Shown: positions 8,005 to 17,559, counted from the first letter of the stretch. The stretch: 64,000 nt of DNA from Microbacterium lushaniae (GCF_008727775.1 NZ_CP044232.1:2852001-2916000), one strand, 5' to 3'. Numbers and translations: made by a program. Notes: generated from the sequence alone by a model not told the origin.

Positions 8005-8933
8005 TCGGCGTAATCGAGCGCGTCGATCGCCCAGCGGTCCCCGTCCAGCACGACTTCGTAGCGCAGGGCGTCCTGCACCGGCTCGGGCTGGTCCAGCGGC
8101 TGGCCGTCCTGGTCGTACAGCGAGTCGTACGTCTCGAGGGTCACGACCTCGATGAGCTCGTCGTTCACGACAGTGATGTCGGTGACTTCCAGCTCATAGT
8201 CGTCGGTGGACAGCCCGAACGATTCGGCGTCGACGGCGAACGTCTCACAGTCGGCCACGCCGATGCTCTCGCGGTAGGCCTCGGTGGTCGAGCGTTCGTA
8301 GGCGTCGCAGTCCGCGTCGCCCCACGCGTCGTCGTAGAGTTCGACGGCCTCGACGGCCGCGGTCTCCTCGGGGCTGCCCGCGGTCGCCGCCGGGCTGCTC
8401 GTGAGCATTCCGATGATCATGGGGACCAGGATGAGCGCCAGCACGATCAGCAGCAGCACCACCCCGCCCAGGACCACCCACAGGATCCACAGCTTGGATT
8501 TCGGCTTCGGCTGATCCGGCGCCAGGGGTCCGGGCTGCGCCGGCATCCCGGCGGGGTATCCGGGCTGCGGGGCGCCCGGGTACTGCGGGGGGTACGCCGG
8601 ACCGGCAGGCACCGACGGCGCGGCGGTGGCGGCGTCGGGCGCAGATGCGGCGGGGGCGGCGTCGGGCGCGGATGCGGCAGGGGCGCCGGGCTCCGAGAGG
8701 CCGGGTGCGGTCGGGGCATCCGGTGCCGTGGCGGCGTCGACGACGGGCTCCGCGTGAGCATCCGGTGCCGCGGGAGCAGCGACGGACTCCGTGTGGTCGG
8801 CGGGCGCCGCATCCGCCTGCGCGGCCGGGTCGGCAGGTGCCGGCGGCTGCACGTGCTCGGTCCACTGCGCACCGTCCCACCAGCGCAGGGCGCCGTGACC
8901 GTCGTCGTACCATCCGGGGGGTGTCGTGCTCAT
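8001..8933 (-). CDS. DUF2510-domain membrane-anchored protein
   Basis: 310 residues in three parts. An N-terminal DUF2510 module (PPGWYDDGHGALRWWDGAQW, residues 5-24) is followed by a long Ala/Pro/Asp-rich low-complexity linker with repeated APDA units (about 30-150). A single membrane helix near 172-195 leads into a C-terminal extracytoplasmic domain with two cysteines (CDAYERSTTEAYRES and VADCETF). DUF2510 is common in actinobacterial envelope proteins and of unknown role. It is the first gene of a unit with the TSUP exporter. Confidence 0.75.
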   Translation of the reverse strand: MSTTPPGWYDDGHGALRWWDGAQWTEHVQPPAPADPAAQADAAPADHTESVAAPAAPDAHAEPVVDAATAPDAPTAPGLSEPGAPAASAPDAAPAASAPDAATAAPSVPAGPAYPPQYPGAPQPGYPAGMPAQPGPLAPDQPKPKSKLWILWVVLGGVVLLLIVLALILVPMIIGMLTSSPAATAGSPEETAAVEAVELYDDAWGDADCDAYERSTTEAYRESIGVADCETFAVDAESFGLSTDDYELEVTDITVVNDELIEVVTLETYDSLYDQDGQPLDQPEPVQDALRYEVVLDGDRWAIDALDYAE

Positions 8934-9043
8934 GAACCGTCTCGTTTCGGCGGGATGCGGACTATTCCGTTCACCCTATCGCCGCGCCCGCAGCGTGACC
9001 GCCACCCGGGAATGACCCGGGACCACGCCGGGTTGAGCCCGCA

Positions 9044-9366
9044 ATGACTCGTGTGGGAATCATCGGAGCAGGCAACATCGGTTCGACCCGCGCGGGCTCG
9101 CCGCGCGGGGCTACGACGTCGTGATCGCGAACTCGCGCACACCCGACACCCTGTCCCAGCTCGTCTCCGAGCTGGGCGAGCGCGTCACCGCCGCGACCGC
9201 CGAGGAGGCGGCCGCCGCGGGCGAGTTCGTCGGCGAGGCGACGACGTCCGGCCTCCTGCAGGCGCACCTGGCGGGTGCGAAGGTCGCCAAGGCCTTCAAC
9301 CACATCCGCAGCGGCGACATCCTCACCGACGGCGCGCCGGCCGGAACCCCTGGGCGCCGCGCGCTG
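9044..9366 (+). pseudogene. Decayed NADPH-dependent F420 reductase-like gene
   Basis: ATG at 9044 begins MTRVGIIGAGNIGST, the Rossmann start of NADPH:F420 reductase-like proteins. After about 15 codons the reading frame is lost. The homologous continuation (AARGYDVVIANSRTPDTL) is in another frame, as if about four bases were deleted in two places. A further gap joins AAAGEFV directly to TTSGLLQAHL, missing the central NADP domain part. Similarity ends at AFNHIRSGDIL...GTPGRRAL, without the usual C-terminal 60 or so residues. This is a pseudogene with several lesions. Confidence 0.75.
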
Positions 9367-9619
9367 AAGGGGAGGTTCGCGGCCCCCGGCGGCGGAAGCC
9401 ACTGCCGACCGGGGGCCGTCCTCCCCACGGGCCGAGAGACGCGGTGACCCGAACACCGGTCTGCGGCTGATCCGCGGGGGTCGAACACATCGAACGTATC
9501 CCGGCACGCTCGGCCGCCTTCGGCCGTTGACGCGGAGCGGGCGCACCTGATACACGCCCGCGGCGGCGCCGGACGAGAGAGACTGGATGCAGGCCCCTGC
9601 GGCCGATGACGGAGGAACC

Positions 9620-10882
9620 ATGACGATGCCACGCTCGACGGCGCTGCGCCAGACCCGCGCCGACTTCCCGTTCTTCCAGCGGCGCCCGGGACAGGTGTAC
9701 CTCGACTCCGCCGCGACGTCCCAGCCGCCGCGAGTGGTCCTGGATGCCGAGCGCACGTTCACCGAGACCGCCTACGCCGCCGTCCATCGCGGCGCCAGCG
9801 CCGCGACCGGGTCGGCGACCACGGCGTTCGAATCGGCGCGCGCCCGGATCGCGCGGTTCGTCGGCGCCGGCGACGACGAGATCGTGTGGACGGAGAACGC
9901 CACCGACGCCATCAACCTGCTCGCCTGGTCACTCACGGATGCGGCGCACGAGGGCGGCGACGGACCCTGGGTGCTGCATCCCGGTGACGAGATCGTCATC
10001 ACCGAGGCCGAGCACCACGCGAACCTCGTTCCGTGGCAGCGACTGGCCGCGCGCACCGGCGCCGTCCTGCGTGCCGTGCCGGTGGACGATGAGGGGCTGT
10101 GGACGATCGACGCGCTCGCGGGGGTCGTCTCCGATCGCACGCGGCTCATCGCGTTCGCGCACATCTCCAACGTGACCGGGTTCGTGGCCCCGGTCGAGGA
10201 CGTCGTCGCCCTGGCCGCCCGGCACGGCGCACTGACCTTCCTCGACGCCTGTCAGTCGGCGCCGCATCGCCCGCTCGACCTGCACGGACTGGGCGTGGAC
10301 TTCGCCGCCTTCTCCGCGCACAAGATGCTCGGCCCCACCGGTATCGGTGTGCTGTACGGTCGCGCGGCGCTGCTGAACGCGCTGCCTCCGGGGCGCACGG
10401 GTGGTTCGGCGATCACGACCGTCACGCTGGAGTCCGCGGGGTTCCTCCCGGCCCCGCACCGGTTCGAACCGGGCACGCAGCCCGTGGTTCAGGCCGTCGG
10501 CTTCGCCGCGGCGGCGGACTATCTCGCCGGACTGGGCATGCCGGCGGTCGCCGAACGCGAGCATCATCTCGCCCAGGCGCTCGTGGACACCGTCGTCCGG
10601 GTCCCCGGCGTGCGCATCATCGGTCCGGCGGCCGGGGCCGAACGCGCCGCGCTGGTCAGCTTCGTCGTCGACGGCGTGCACCCGCACGACGTCGGGCAGT
10701 TCCTCGACGACCGCGGCGTGACCGTCCGCACCGGCCACCACTGCGCCCAGCCGCTGCACCGCCGGCTCGGCGTGCCGGCCACGACCCGCGCCAGCGCCTA
10801 CGTCTACACCACCGACGACGACATCGCCGCCCTCGGCGAGGCCCTCGCCGAGGTGCGCGGATTCTTCGGAGCCGACCGATGA
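9620..10882 (+). CDS. sufS: Cysteine desulfurase SufS
   Basis: A 420-residue class V aminotransferase-fold enzyme that takes sulfur from cysteine for Fe-S cluster assembly. The PLP Lys lies in FSAHKMLGPTGIG, and the persulfide-carrying Cys is in RTGHHCAQPLH near the C-terminus. A perfect GGAGG (9611-9615) selects the ATG at 9620; an upstream in-frame ATG at 9587 lacks such a site. The stop overlaps the sufU start (ATGA). SufB, SufC and SufD are not in the window. Confidence 0.92.
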   Translation: MTMPRSTALRQTRADFPFFQRRPGQVYLDSAATSQPPRVVLDAERTFTETAYAAVHRGASAATGSATTAFESARARIARFVGAGDDEIVWTENATDAINLLAWSLTDAAHEGGDGPWVLHPGDEIVITEAEHHANLVPWQRLAARTGAVLRAVPVDDEGLWTIDALAGVVSDRTRLIAFAHISNVTGFVAPVEDVVALAARHGALTFLDACQSAPHRPLDLHGLGVDFAAFSAHKMLGPTGIGVLYGRAALLNALPPGRTGGSAITTVTLESAGFLPAPHRFEPGTQPVVQAVGFAAAADYLAGLGMPAVAEREHHLAQALVDTVVRVPGVRIIGPAAGAERAALVSFVVDGVHPHDVGQFLDDRGVTVRTGHHCAQPLHRRLGVPATTRASAYVYTTDDDIAALGEALAEVRGFFGADR

Positions 10883-11313
10883 GCGACCTCAACGACCTGT
10901 ACCGCGAGGTCATCCTCGATCACAGCCGGCGTCCGGTCGGCCGCGGCGACGTGTCGGGGTTCGCCACGACCCACCACGAGCTGAACCCCACGTGCGGGGA
11001 CGAGATCACCCTCGGCGTGGAGATCGCCCCCGACGGCCGCATCAGCGCGCTGGCGTGGGAGGGATCGGGATGCAGCATCTCCACCGCATCCGCCTCGGTC
11101 ATGTCCGATCTCGTGCGCGACGGCACGCGGGAGGAGGCGGCCGGACTGATCGCGGATTTCCGCGCGCTCATGCGCGGCGGAGGCGAGATGGAACCCGCCG
11201 AGAGCCTCGGGGATGCGGCGGCGTTCGCGGGGGTCTCCCGCCTGGTGACGCGCGTGAAGTGCGCGATGCTGCCGTGGGTGGCGCTGGAGGCGTGCCTGCG
11301 CACGGCGCCGTAG
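10879..11313 (+). CDS. sufU: SufU zinc-dependent sulfurtransferase
   Basis: A 144-residue IscU-fold protein with the three conserved cysteines at about 39 (NPTCGDE), 65 (GSGCSISTAS) and 128 (RVKCAMLPW), plus Asp41. In Gram-positive SUF systems SufU accepts the persulfide sulfur from SufS. The start codon overlaps the sufS stop by four bases, so translation is coupled. The length fits the family. Confidence 0.93.
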   Translation: MSDLNDLYREVILDHSRRPVGRGDVSGFATTHHELNPTCGDEITLGVEIAPDGRISALAWEGSGCSISTASASVMSDLVRDGTREEAAGLIADFRALMRGGGEMEPAESLGDAAAFAGVSRLVTRVKCAMLPWVALEACLRTAP

Positions 11314-11353
11314 CGGCGCATCCGGGGCCTGGCTGACGTCGCGGGACCGCGGG

Positions 11354-11381
11354 TTGCACGAACGGCGACCGCCGATATGCT
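11354..11381 (+). promoter_or_regulatory. Promoter of the cysteine leader/cbs-metB unit
   Basis: TTGCAC (11354-11359) and TATGCT (11376-11381) are 16 bases apart and resemble -35 and -10 boxes. The GTG of the leader peptide follows six bases after the -10, so the mRNA would begin at or next to this start codon. Confidence 0.6.
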
Positions 11382-11387
11382 GGTGCC

Positions 11388-11414
11388 GTGCAGACCTGTC
11401 GTTGTTGTCGCTGA
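11388..11414 (+). CDS. Cysteine-codon leader peptide (MQTCRCCR), attenuator for cbs-metB
   Basis: An eight-codon frame starts at GTG and ends with TGA. Three of its eight residues are Cys, two of them adjacent, within C-R-C-C-R. All three Cys codons are TGT although TGC would be expected in this GC-rich genome. It is leaderless and lies 64 bases upstream of cbs. Cys-rich upstream frames in mycobacteria sense cysteine: ribosomes stall when Cys-tRNA is scarce, changing RNA folding and opening downstream translation. GC-rich self-complementary stretches (GCGCGTTCGCGC at 11415 and CGCGCTCCGCGCG further on) lie between the stop and the cbs start, as needed for such a switch. Confidence 0.75.
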   Translation: MQTCRCCR

Positions 11415-11486
11415 GCGCGTTCGCGCCGCCTCCGACGACCTCTGCCCACCCCGCGCTCCGCGCGACCCACTGAAGGAATGCACCCC

Positions 11487-12869
11487 GTGCGCTACGCCTC
11501 GAGCGTGACCGCCCTCATCGGCGACACCCCCCTCGTCCGTCTCAACCGTGTGACCGACGGCATCGCCGCCACCGTGCTGGCGAAGATCGAGTTCGTCAAC
11601 CCCGGCGGATCGTCCAAGGACCGCATCGCGGCCAACATCATCGACGCCGCCGAACGCAGCGGCGCCCTCCGCCCTGGGGGAACGATCGTGGAGCCGACGA
11701 GCGGCAACACAGGTGTGGGCCTGGCGCTGTTCGCGCAGCAGCGCGGCTACCGCTGCGTGTTCGTCGTGCCCGACAAAGTCTCCGACGACAAGCGGGCGGT
11801 CCTGCGCGCGTACGGCGCCGAGGTCGTCGTCGCGCCCACCGCCGTGGCACCGGAGGACCCGCGCTCGTACTACAGCGTCTCCCGCCGCATCGTCGAGGAG
11901 ACCCCGGGCGCGTTCATGCCCAACCAGTACGACAACCCCAACGGCCCCCGCAGCCACTACGAGAGCACGGGCCCGGAGATCTGGCGCGACACCGACGGGG
12001 CGATCACCCACTTCGTCACCGGCGTCGGAACGGGCGGCACCATCAGCGGCACGGGGCGCTACCTCAAGCAGGTCTCCGGCGGCGCCGTGCGCATCGTGGG
12101 TGCAGATCCGGAGGGTTCGGTGTACTCCGGCGGCACGGGTCGGCCCTACTTCGTCGAGGGCGTCGGTGAGGATTTCTGGCCCGGCGCGTACGACCCCACC
12201 GTGGTCGATGCGGTCGAGGCCGTCAGCGACGCCGAGTCGTTCGCGATGACGCGCCGCCTCGCCCGCGAGGAAGGGCTCCTCGTCGGCGGTTCCAGCGGGA
12301 TGGCCGTGGTCGCGGCACTGCGGGTGGCGCGGGGCCTGCCCGCCGATGCGGTGGTCGTCGTGATCCTCCCCGACAGCGGCCGCGGATACCTCGCCAAGGT
12401 CTTCTCCGACCCGTGGATGCAGACGCACGGGTTCGCGGTGGATGCTCCGTCCTCCGGCCCCACGGTTTCCGATCTGCTCGCCGAGCGCGGCGAGCGCGCG
12501 CTGCCGGTGGTCGCGGCATCCGCCACTGCCGGTGACGCGCTGGAGGCGCTCGGCCGCGCGGGCGTGGACGTTGCCCCCGTGGCATCCGCCGCCGATCCCG
12601 TGCTCGGCGAGGTCTCCGGGGCCGTGCACGCCGCGACCCTGCGCTCGGCCTCCCCCGGGACGCCCGTCGCCGACCTCGCGGGCGACCCGCTCCCGCTCGT
12701 GGGTGTGGGGGCGCCGGCGGCTGAGGCGCTCGAGCTGATCGCTGCCTCCGGTGCCGTGCTCGTGGCATCCGCCGGTCGCCCGGTCGCCGTACTCACGACC
12801 GCCGATCTCCCAGGCTCCCCCGCCACCACGCCCACGCCCACGCCCGCCTCCGAAGGAGCCTCCTCGTGA
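11487..12869 (+). CDS. cbs: Cystathionine beta-synthase
   Basis: A PLP fold-type II enzyme joining homocysteine and serine (or acetylserine) to cystathionine. The PLP Lys is in NPGGSSKDRIA (about residue 44), the phosphate loop is GVGTGGTISGT, and the substrate loop is EPTSGNTG. About 320 catalytic residues are followed by a degraded regulatory region of about 140 residues resembling a CBS-domain pair, rich in Ala. GTG at 11487 is preferred: AAGGA at 11473-11477 lies nine bases before it, whereas it abuts the in-frame ATG at 11478. The stop overlaps the metB start (GTGA). Expression is probably set by the upstream cysteine leader. Confidence 0.9.
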   Translation: MRYASSVTALIGDTPLVRLNRVTDGIAATVLAKIEFVNPGGSSKDRIAANIIDAAERSGALRPGGTIVEPTSGNTGVGLALFAQQRGYRCVFVVPDKVSDDKRAVLRAYGAEVVVAPTAVAPEDPRSYYSVSRRIVEETPGAFMPNQYDNPNGPRSHYESTGPEIWRDTDGAITHFVTGVGTGGTISGTGRYLKQVSGGAVRIVGADPEGSVYSGGTGRPYFVEGVGEDFWPGAYDPTVVDAVEAVSDAESFAMTRRLAREEGLLVGGSSGMAVVAALRVARGLPADAVVVVILPDSGRGYLAKVFSDPWMQTHGFAVDAPSSGPTVSDLLAERGERALPVVAASATAGDALEALGRAGVDVAPVASAADPVLGEVSGAVHAATLRSASPGTPVADLAGDPLPLVGVGAPAAEALELIAASGAVLVASAGRPVAVLTTADLPGSPATTPTPTPASEGASS

Positions 12870-14071
12870 CCGCCGATTCCGCCGCACGTCCCTCCGACCA
12901 CCCGGCTTCCGACGGGCTTTCCTCCGACGGCCTGGCCTTCGACAGCCTCGCCGTGCACGCCGGGCAGTCGGCCGATCCCGGCACCGGCGCGGTCATCCCG
13001 CCCGTGCACTTCTCCACCACCTATGTGCAGGACGGCATCGGCAACCTGCGCGCCGGCTACGAGTACGGCCGCAGCGGAAACCCCACGCGCACGGCGCTCG
13101 AAGAGCAAGTGGCCGCGCTCGAGGGCGGTCGGCACGGCGTGTCGTTCGCCTCCGGACTCGCCGCCGAAGACGCGCTGCTGCGCGCGGCCCTGCGGCCGGG
13201 CGACGAGGTGCTCCTCGGCAATGACGTCTATGGCGGCACGTACCGGCTCCTCTCCCGCATCCTCGGGCCGTGGGGCGTGTCGCTGCGGGTCGTGGACATG
13301 AGCGACCTCGAGGCCGTCGCGGCGGCGATCGCCGTGCGCGCGCCGCAGATCCTGTGGGTGGAGACCCCGAGCAACCCCCTCCTGCGCGTGACCGACATCG
13401 CCGGGCTCGCGCGCCTCGGCCACGAGGCCGGCGCGCTCGTGGTGGTGGACAACACCTTCGCCTCCCCCGCACTGCAGCGCCCCCTCGCCCACGGCGCCGA
13501 CGTCGTCGTGCACTCCACGACGAAGTACCTCGGCGGCCACTCCGACGTCGTCGGCGGCGCACTGGTGCTGAACGACGATGCCCTCGCCGAGCAGGTGCGC
13601 TTCCTGCAGTTCGCCGCGGGCGCGGTGTCGGGACCCATGGACGCGTGGCTGACCTCCCGCGGCATCAAGACCCTCGGGCTGCGGATGCAGCGGCACAGCG
13701 AGAACGCCCTCGCCCTCGCGCGCTTCCTCCACGAGGACGACCGTGTCGATCGCGTGTACTACCCGGGTCTCCCCACGCATCCGGGCCATGACATCGCCGC
13801 AGCCCAGATGTCGGCGTTCGGCGGCATCGTCTCCGTCGCACTCGCCGACGCCGCATCCGCCCGCCGTTTCGCGGAATCCACGCGCCTGTTCCAGCTCGCC
13901 GAGTCGCTCGGCGGGGTGGAATCGCTCGTGAACCACCCCGACGAGATGACGCACGCGTCGGTGCGCGGCACCGAGCTGGCCGTGCCCGCGGAGGTCGTCC
14001 GCCTGTCGGTCGGCATCGAGTCGCTCGACGACCTCCGCGCCGACCTCGACCAGGCGCTTTCCGCCCGCTGA
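12866..14071 (+). CDS. metB: Cystathionine gamma-synthase/lyase (MetB/MetC family)
   Basis: A 401-residue Cys/Met-metabolism PLP enzyme. The family signatures are AVHAGQSADPGTGAVIPPVH, YEYGRSGNPTRTALE and the Schiff-base Lys in VVHSTTKYLGGHSD. The first 25 or so residues form a Ser/Ala/Asp-rich extension. As the partner of cbs it most likely acts as cystathionine gamma-lyase, finishing the methionine-to-cysteine route, though gamma-synthase activity cannot be excluded by sequence. GTG start, coupled to cbs, with AAGGAG 12 bases upstream. Confidence 0.9.
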   Translation: MTADSAARPSDHPASDGLSSDGLAFDSLAVHAGQSADPGTGAVIPPVHFSTTYVQDGIGNLRAGYEYGRSGNPTRTALEEQVAALEGGRHGVSFASGLAAEDALLRAALRPGDEVLLGNDVYGGTYRLLSRILGPWGVSLRVVDMSDLEAVAAAIAVRAPQILWVETPSNPLLRVTDIAGLARLGHEAGALVVVDNTFASPALQRPLAHGADVVVHSTTKYLGGHSDVVGGALVLNDDALAEQVRFLQFAAGAVSGPMDAWLTSRGIKTLGLRMQRHSENALALARFLHEDDRVDRVYYPGLPTHPGHDIAAAQMSAFGGIVSVALADAASARRFAESTRLFQLAESLGGVESLVNHPDEMTHASVRGTELAVPAEVVRLSVGIESLDDLRADLDQALSAR

Positions 14072-14145
14072 TCCGCCCTCCCTGGGCCGCGTTCCCCGGC
14101 ACCCGCCCGGCCTCGGCGGCGTCGAGTCACCTCGAGCCTCCGTTC

Positions 14146-14215
14146 AAAACTCAGGAGACACGCCGCGCCGCAGCACCCCAACCCCGCCGCCACCCCCGGA
14201 TCTCCTGAGTTCTGC
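14146..14215. repeat. Inverted-repeat element type A, copy 1
   Basis: Left end AAAACTCAGGAGACACGCCG (14146-14165) and right end CCGGATCTCCTGAGTTCTGC (14196-14215) contain perfect 11-base inverted arms AACTCAGGAGA / TCTCCTGAGTT, 42 bases apart. A second copy with identical ends and spacing lies at 29473-29542. This one sits between convergent metB and the phosphoketolase gene. Confidence 0.88.
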
Positions 14216-14229
14216 GCACGGCGGCGGCG

Positions 14230-16596
14230 TCAGGCGAGCGCCGCGCCCCACCGCCACTCGGCGACGGCGGGGTCGTCCTCCCCGTGCTCGCGCGTGTAGG
14301 CGCGAGCGCGGGCGCGACGGTCCAGGAGGTCCTGCCGCAGCCCGGCGTAGCGGGTCGCGCCCCCGGGCACGCGGTCGAGCACGTCGATCGCGAGCTGGAA
14401 GCGGTCGAGGTCGTTGAGCATCACCATGTCGAACGGAGTGGTGGTGGTCCCGCGCTCCTTGTACCCGCGCACGTGGAGATCGTCGTGCCCGTGCCGGCGG
14501 TAGGTGAGGCGGTGCACGAGCCACGGATAGCCGTGGAAGGCGAAGATCGTCGGCACGTCGGGCGGGAAATAGCCGTCGAAATCGGCGTCGCTCAGACCGT
14601 GCGGATGCTGATCCTCCGACTGAAGGCGCATGAGGTCGACGACGTTGACGACCCGGGTGGACAGATCGGGCGCGTACTGGGCCAGGAGCGCGGCCGCGGC
14701 GACGGTCTCGTGCGTGGGGACATCCCCGGCCGCCGCGAGCACCACGTCGGGAGCTCGCCCCTCCGTCTCCGTCCCCGCCCACGCGAAGGTGCCCAGCCCG
14801 CGGCGGCAGTGCGCGATCGCCTCGTCCATGCCCAGCCACTGCGGCGAGGGCTGCTTGCCGGCGACCACGACGTTGATGTAGTCGACCGAGCGCAGACAGT
14901 GGTCGTACGTGCTCAGCAGCGTGTTGGCGTCGAAGGGCAGGTACACCCGCACGATCTCGGCGCTCTTGTTCATCGCGACGTCCAGGAATCCCGGATCCTG
15001 ATGCGTGAAGCCGTTGTGGTCCTGGCGCCAGACGTGGCTGGACAGCAGATAGTTGAAACTCGCGATCGGCGCACGCCACTCCAGCGGCCGCGACGCCTCC
15101 AGCCACTTGGCGTGCTGGTTGAACATCGAATCGACGATGTGCACGAACGCCTCGTAGCTGTTGAACACCCCGTGCCGCCCGGTGAGGAGATACCCCTCGA
15201 GCCACCCCTGGCACTGGTGCTCGCTGAGGACCTCCATCACCCGCCCCGCACGGGCGAGGTGCTCGTCCAGCGGTGAGAACTCCGCGTTCCACTGCTTGTC
15301 GGTGGCGTCGTAGACGGCCGGCGCGATCCGGTTGGAGGCGGTCTCGTCGGGCCCGAACAGCCGGAAGGTGTGCGGATTGCGCCGGATGACCTCGGCGAAG
15401 AAGCGCCCCAGCACGGCGGTGGCCTGGCCGTCCTCGGCCCCCGGCGCGCCGACCGGCACGGCGAAGTCGCGGAAGTCGGGCAGGTCGAGGTCGGTTCGGA
15501 TGGTGCCGCCGTTGGCGTACGGCGTGGCCGACATCCGCCGCGGGCCCTCGGGCGCGAGCGCGACGGTGTCCGGCAGGGGCGTCCCGTCGTCGTCGAACAG
15601 CTCCTCCGGCCGGTACGACCGGAGCCACTCCTCGAGCTGGCGGAGGTGCTCGTCGGTATCGCGCGCGGAGGGCAGCGGCACCTGGTGCGCGCGCCAGGTG
15701 CCCTCCACCGGCAGCCCGTCGACCTGCTTCGGCCCGGTCCACCCCTTCGGCGAGCGCAGGATGATCATGGGCCAGATCGCGCGCTCGGTGGACCCGTCCT
15801 CCCGCGCGGCGCGCTGGATGTCGCGGATGCGGTCCAGCGCCGCATCCAGTGCCTCGGCGAAGACCCGGTGCACGTGGTCCGGCTCGTCGCCGGCCTCGAA
15901 CGACACGAGGATGGGCTCGTGCCCGTACCCGCGCATCAGGCTCAGCAGCTCGTCGTCGGGGATGCGGGCCAGGAGCGTCGGGTTGGCGATCTTCCAGCCG
16001 TTGAGGTGCAGGATCGGCAGCACCGCCCCGTCGGTGGCAGGGTCGATGAACTTGTTGCCGTGCCATCCGGTCGCCAGCGGCCCCGTCTCGGCCTCACCGT
16101 CGCCCACGACGCAGAAGACCGTCAGGTCGGGGTTGTCGAAGGCCGCTCCGTAGGCGTGGCTGAGCGAGTACCCCAGCTCACCGCCCTCGTGGATGGAGCC
16201 CGGAGTCTCGGGCGCGGCATGGCTGGGGATGCCGCCGGGGAAGGAGAACTGGCGGAACAACCGCCGCATCCCTTCCTCATCCCGCGTGATCCGCGGATAC
16301 ACCTCGGTGTACGTGCCGTCCAACCACCCGCACGCCACGACGCCGGGCCCGCCGTGACCGGGCCCGGCGACGTACAGCGCGTCGAGGTCGCGCTCGCGGA
16401 TCGCACGGTTGGCGTGGGCGTAGACGAGGGTGAGCCCGGGAACGGTGCCGAAGTGACCGAGCAGCCGAGGTTTCACGTGCTCCCGCGTCAGCGGCTGGCG
16501 CAGGAGCGGATTGTCCAGGAGATAGATCTGCCCGACGCTGAGGTAGTTGGCCGCCCGCCACCACGCATGCAGGCGCCGCAGGGTCTCGTCGTCCAT
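14230..16596 (-). CDS. xfp: Xylulose-5-phosphate/fructose-6-phosphate phosphoketolase
   Basis: A 788-residue ThDP enzyme splitting xylulose-5-P (and often fructose-6-P) with phosphate into acetyl-P and a shorter sugar phosphate. It starts with the family region [18 protein letters not shown] and has GPGHGGPG near residue 79. The ThDP/Mg site is [20 protein letters not shown], and [16 protein letters not shown] follows. The C-terminal third has the family's [15 protein letters not shown] and [18 protein letters not shown]. The length is standard. It stands alone, converging on metB across a type A repeat. Confidence 0.94.
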   Translation of the reverse strand: MDDETLRRLHAWWRAANYLSVGQIYLLDNPLLRQPLTREHVKPRLLGHFGTVPGLTLVYAHANRAIRERDLDALYVAGPGHGGPGVVACGWLDGTYTEVYPRITRDEEGMRRLFRQFSFPGGIPSHAAPETPGSIHEGGELGYSLSHAYGAAFDNPDLTVFCVVGDGEAETGPLATGWHGNKFIDPATDGAVLPILHLNGWKIANPTLLARIPDDELLSLMRGYGHEPILVSFEAGDEPDHVHRVFAEALDAALDRIRDIQRAAREDGSTERAIWPMIILRSPKGWTGPKQVDGLPVEGTWRAHQVPLPSARDTDEHLRQLEEWLRSYRPEELFDDDGTPLPDTVALAPEGPRRMSATPYANGGTIRTDLDLPDFRDFAVPVGAPGAEDGQATAVLGRFFAEVIRRNPHTFRLFGPDETASNRIAPAVYDATDKQWNAEFSPLDEHLARAGRVMEVLSEHQCQGWLEGYLLTGRHGVFNSYEAFVHIVDSMFNQHAKWLEASRPLEWRAPIASFNYLLSSHVWRQDHNGFTHQDPGFLDVAMNKSAEIVRVYLPFDANTLLSTYDHCLRSVDYINVVVAGKQPSPQWLGMDEAIAHCRRGLGTFAWAGTETEGRAPDVVLAAAGDVPTHETVAAAALLAQYAPDLSTRVVNVVDLMRLQSEDQHPHGLSDADFDGYFPPDVPTIFAFHGYPWLVHRLTYRRHGHDDLHVRGYKERGTTTTPFDMVMLNDLDRFQLAIDVLDRVPGGATRYAGLRQDLLDRRARARAYTREHGEDDPAVAEWRWGAALA

Positions 16597-16605
16597 GGGG
16601 TGAAC

Positions 16606-17496
16606 CTAGTGCACGGGCGAGCCCCCGGTCACGGCGATCGTCTCACCCAGGATGTAGCTGGCCTCCTGCGACGCGAGGAACACGAACGCGGGGGCGAGTT
16701 CCACCGGCTGCGCGGCGCGGCCGATCGGGGTCTGCGCGCCGAACTCCTCGATCTTCTCGTTCGGGACGAACGCCGGCTGCAGCGGTGTCCACACCGGCCC
16801 CGGCGCCACACCGTTGACCCGGATGCCGCGTTCGATGAGCTGCTGCGACAGCGCCCGGGTCCAGTTGGCGATGCCGGCCTTGGACACGGCGTACTCCGCG
16901 AGCGAGGGCGAGGGCTGGAAGCCCTGGATGCTGGAGGTGGTGATGATGGCCGCGCCGGGCTTCAGGTGCGGGGATGCCGCCTTCGTCAGCCAGAACAGCG
17001 GGTAGATGTTCGTCTTCACGACATGGTCGAGGGTCTTGGTCTCGAAGTCGTCGATGCTGTCGACGGTGGGCATGGTGCCCGCGTTGATGACCAGGATGTC
17101 GAGGCCGCCGAGTCCGGCGACGGTCTTCTCCACGATGTCGACGTTGGTCTGCTCGTCCTGCAGATCGCCGGGCAGGAGCACGGCGGTGCGCCCCTCCTTC
17201 TCGACCAGCGCGGCCACTTCCTCCGCCTGCGCCTGCTCTTCCGGCAGGTAGCTCAGGGCGACGTCGGCGCCTTCGCGGGCGTAGGCGATCGCGATCGCGC
17301 GCCCGATGCCGGAGTCGGCGCCGGTGACGAGCGCCTTGCGTCCGGGCAGCCGGCCGAAACCGATGTAGGTGGTCTCGCCGTGGTCGGGGGCCGGATCCAT
17401 CTGGTGGATGTCGCCCGGTCCCGACTGCTGCTGCGGGGGGAACGGCGGGCGCGGGTACTGCGTCGTGGGGTCCTGTGCGGTGTACATGTCGGCCAT
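16606..17496 (-). CDS. Short-chain dehydrogenase/reductase, YghA-like
   Basis: A 296-residue SDR with an extended Pro/Gln-rich N-terminus (MADMYTAQDPTTQYPRPPFP). It has the NAD(P) motif TGADSGIGRAIA, catalytic Ser in TTSSIQGF and YAVSKAG (Tyr/Lys), and a C-terminal GETIAVTGG. This architecture matches YghA and general-stress SDRs of unknown physiological substrate. ATG at 17496 is preferred over the GTG at 17520. It sits in a stress-flavoured group with dps. Confidence 0.85.
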   Translation of the reverse strand: MADMYTAQDPTTQYPRPPFPPQQQSGPGDIHQMDPAPDHGETTYIGFGRLPGRKALVTGADSGIGRAIAIAYAREGADVALSYLPEEQAQAEEVAALVEKEGRTAVLLPGDLQDEQTNVDIVEKTVAGLGGLDILVINAGTMPTVDSIDDFETKTLDHVVKTNIYPLFWLTKAASPHLKPGAAIITTSSIQGFQPSPSLAEYAVSKAGIANWTRALSQQLIERGIRVNGVAPGPVWTPLQPAFVPNEKIEEFGAQTPIGRAAQPVELAPAFVFLASQEASYILGETIAVTGGSPVH

Positions 17497-17559
17497 GCCC
17501 GCCACGGTAGGAGCCCCCACCGACCCGCCCGCCGGGGTTGCGGCGGGCGGGCCCGGCGG

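Noticed and set aside
9367..9619. Possible gene or insertion sequence between the pseudogene and sufS
   Set aside because: No frame has a domain or good start. A stem CGGCCCCCGG / CCGGGGGCCG (9380-9418) is the only structure; there is no transposase or paired terminal repeats.
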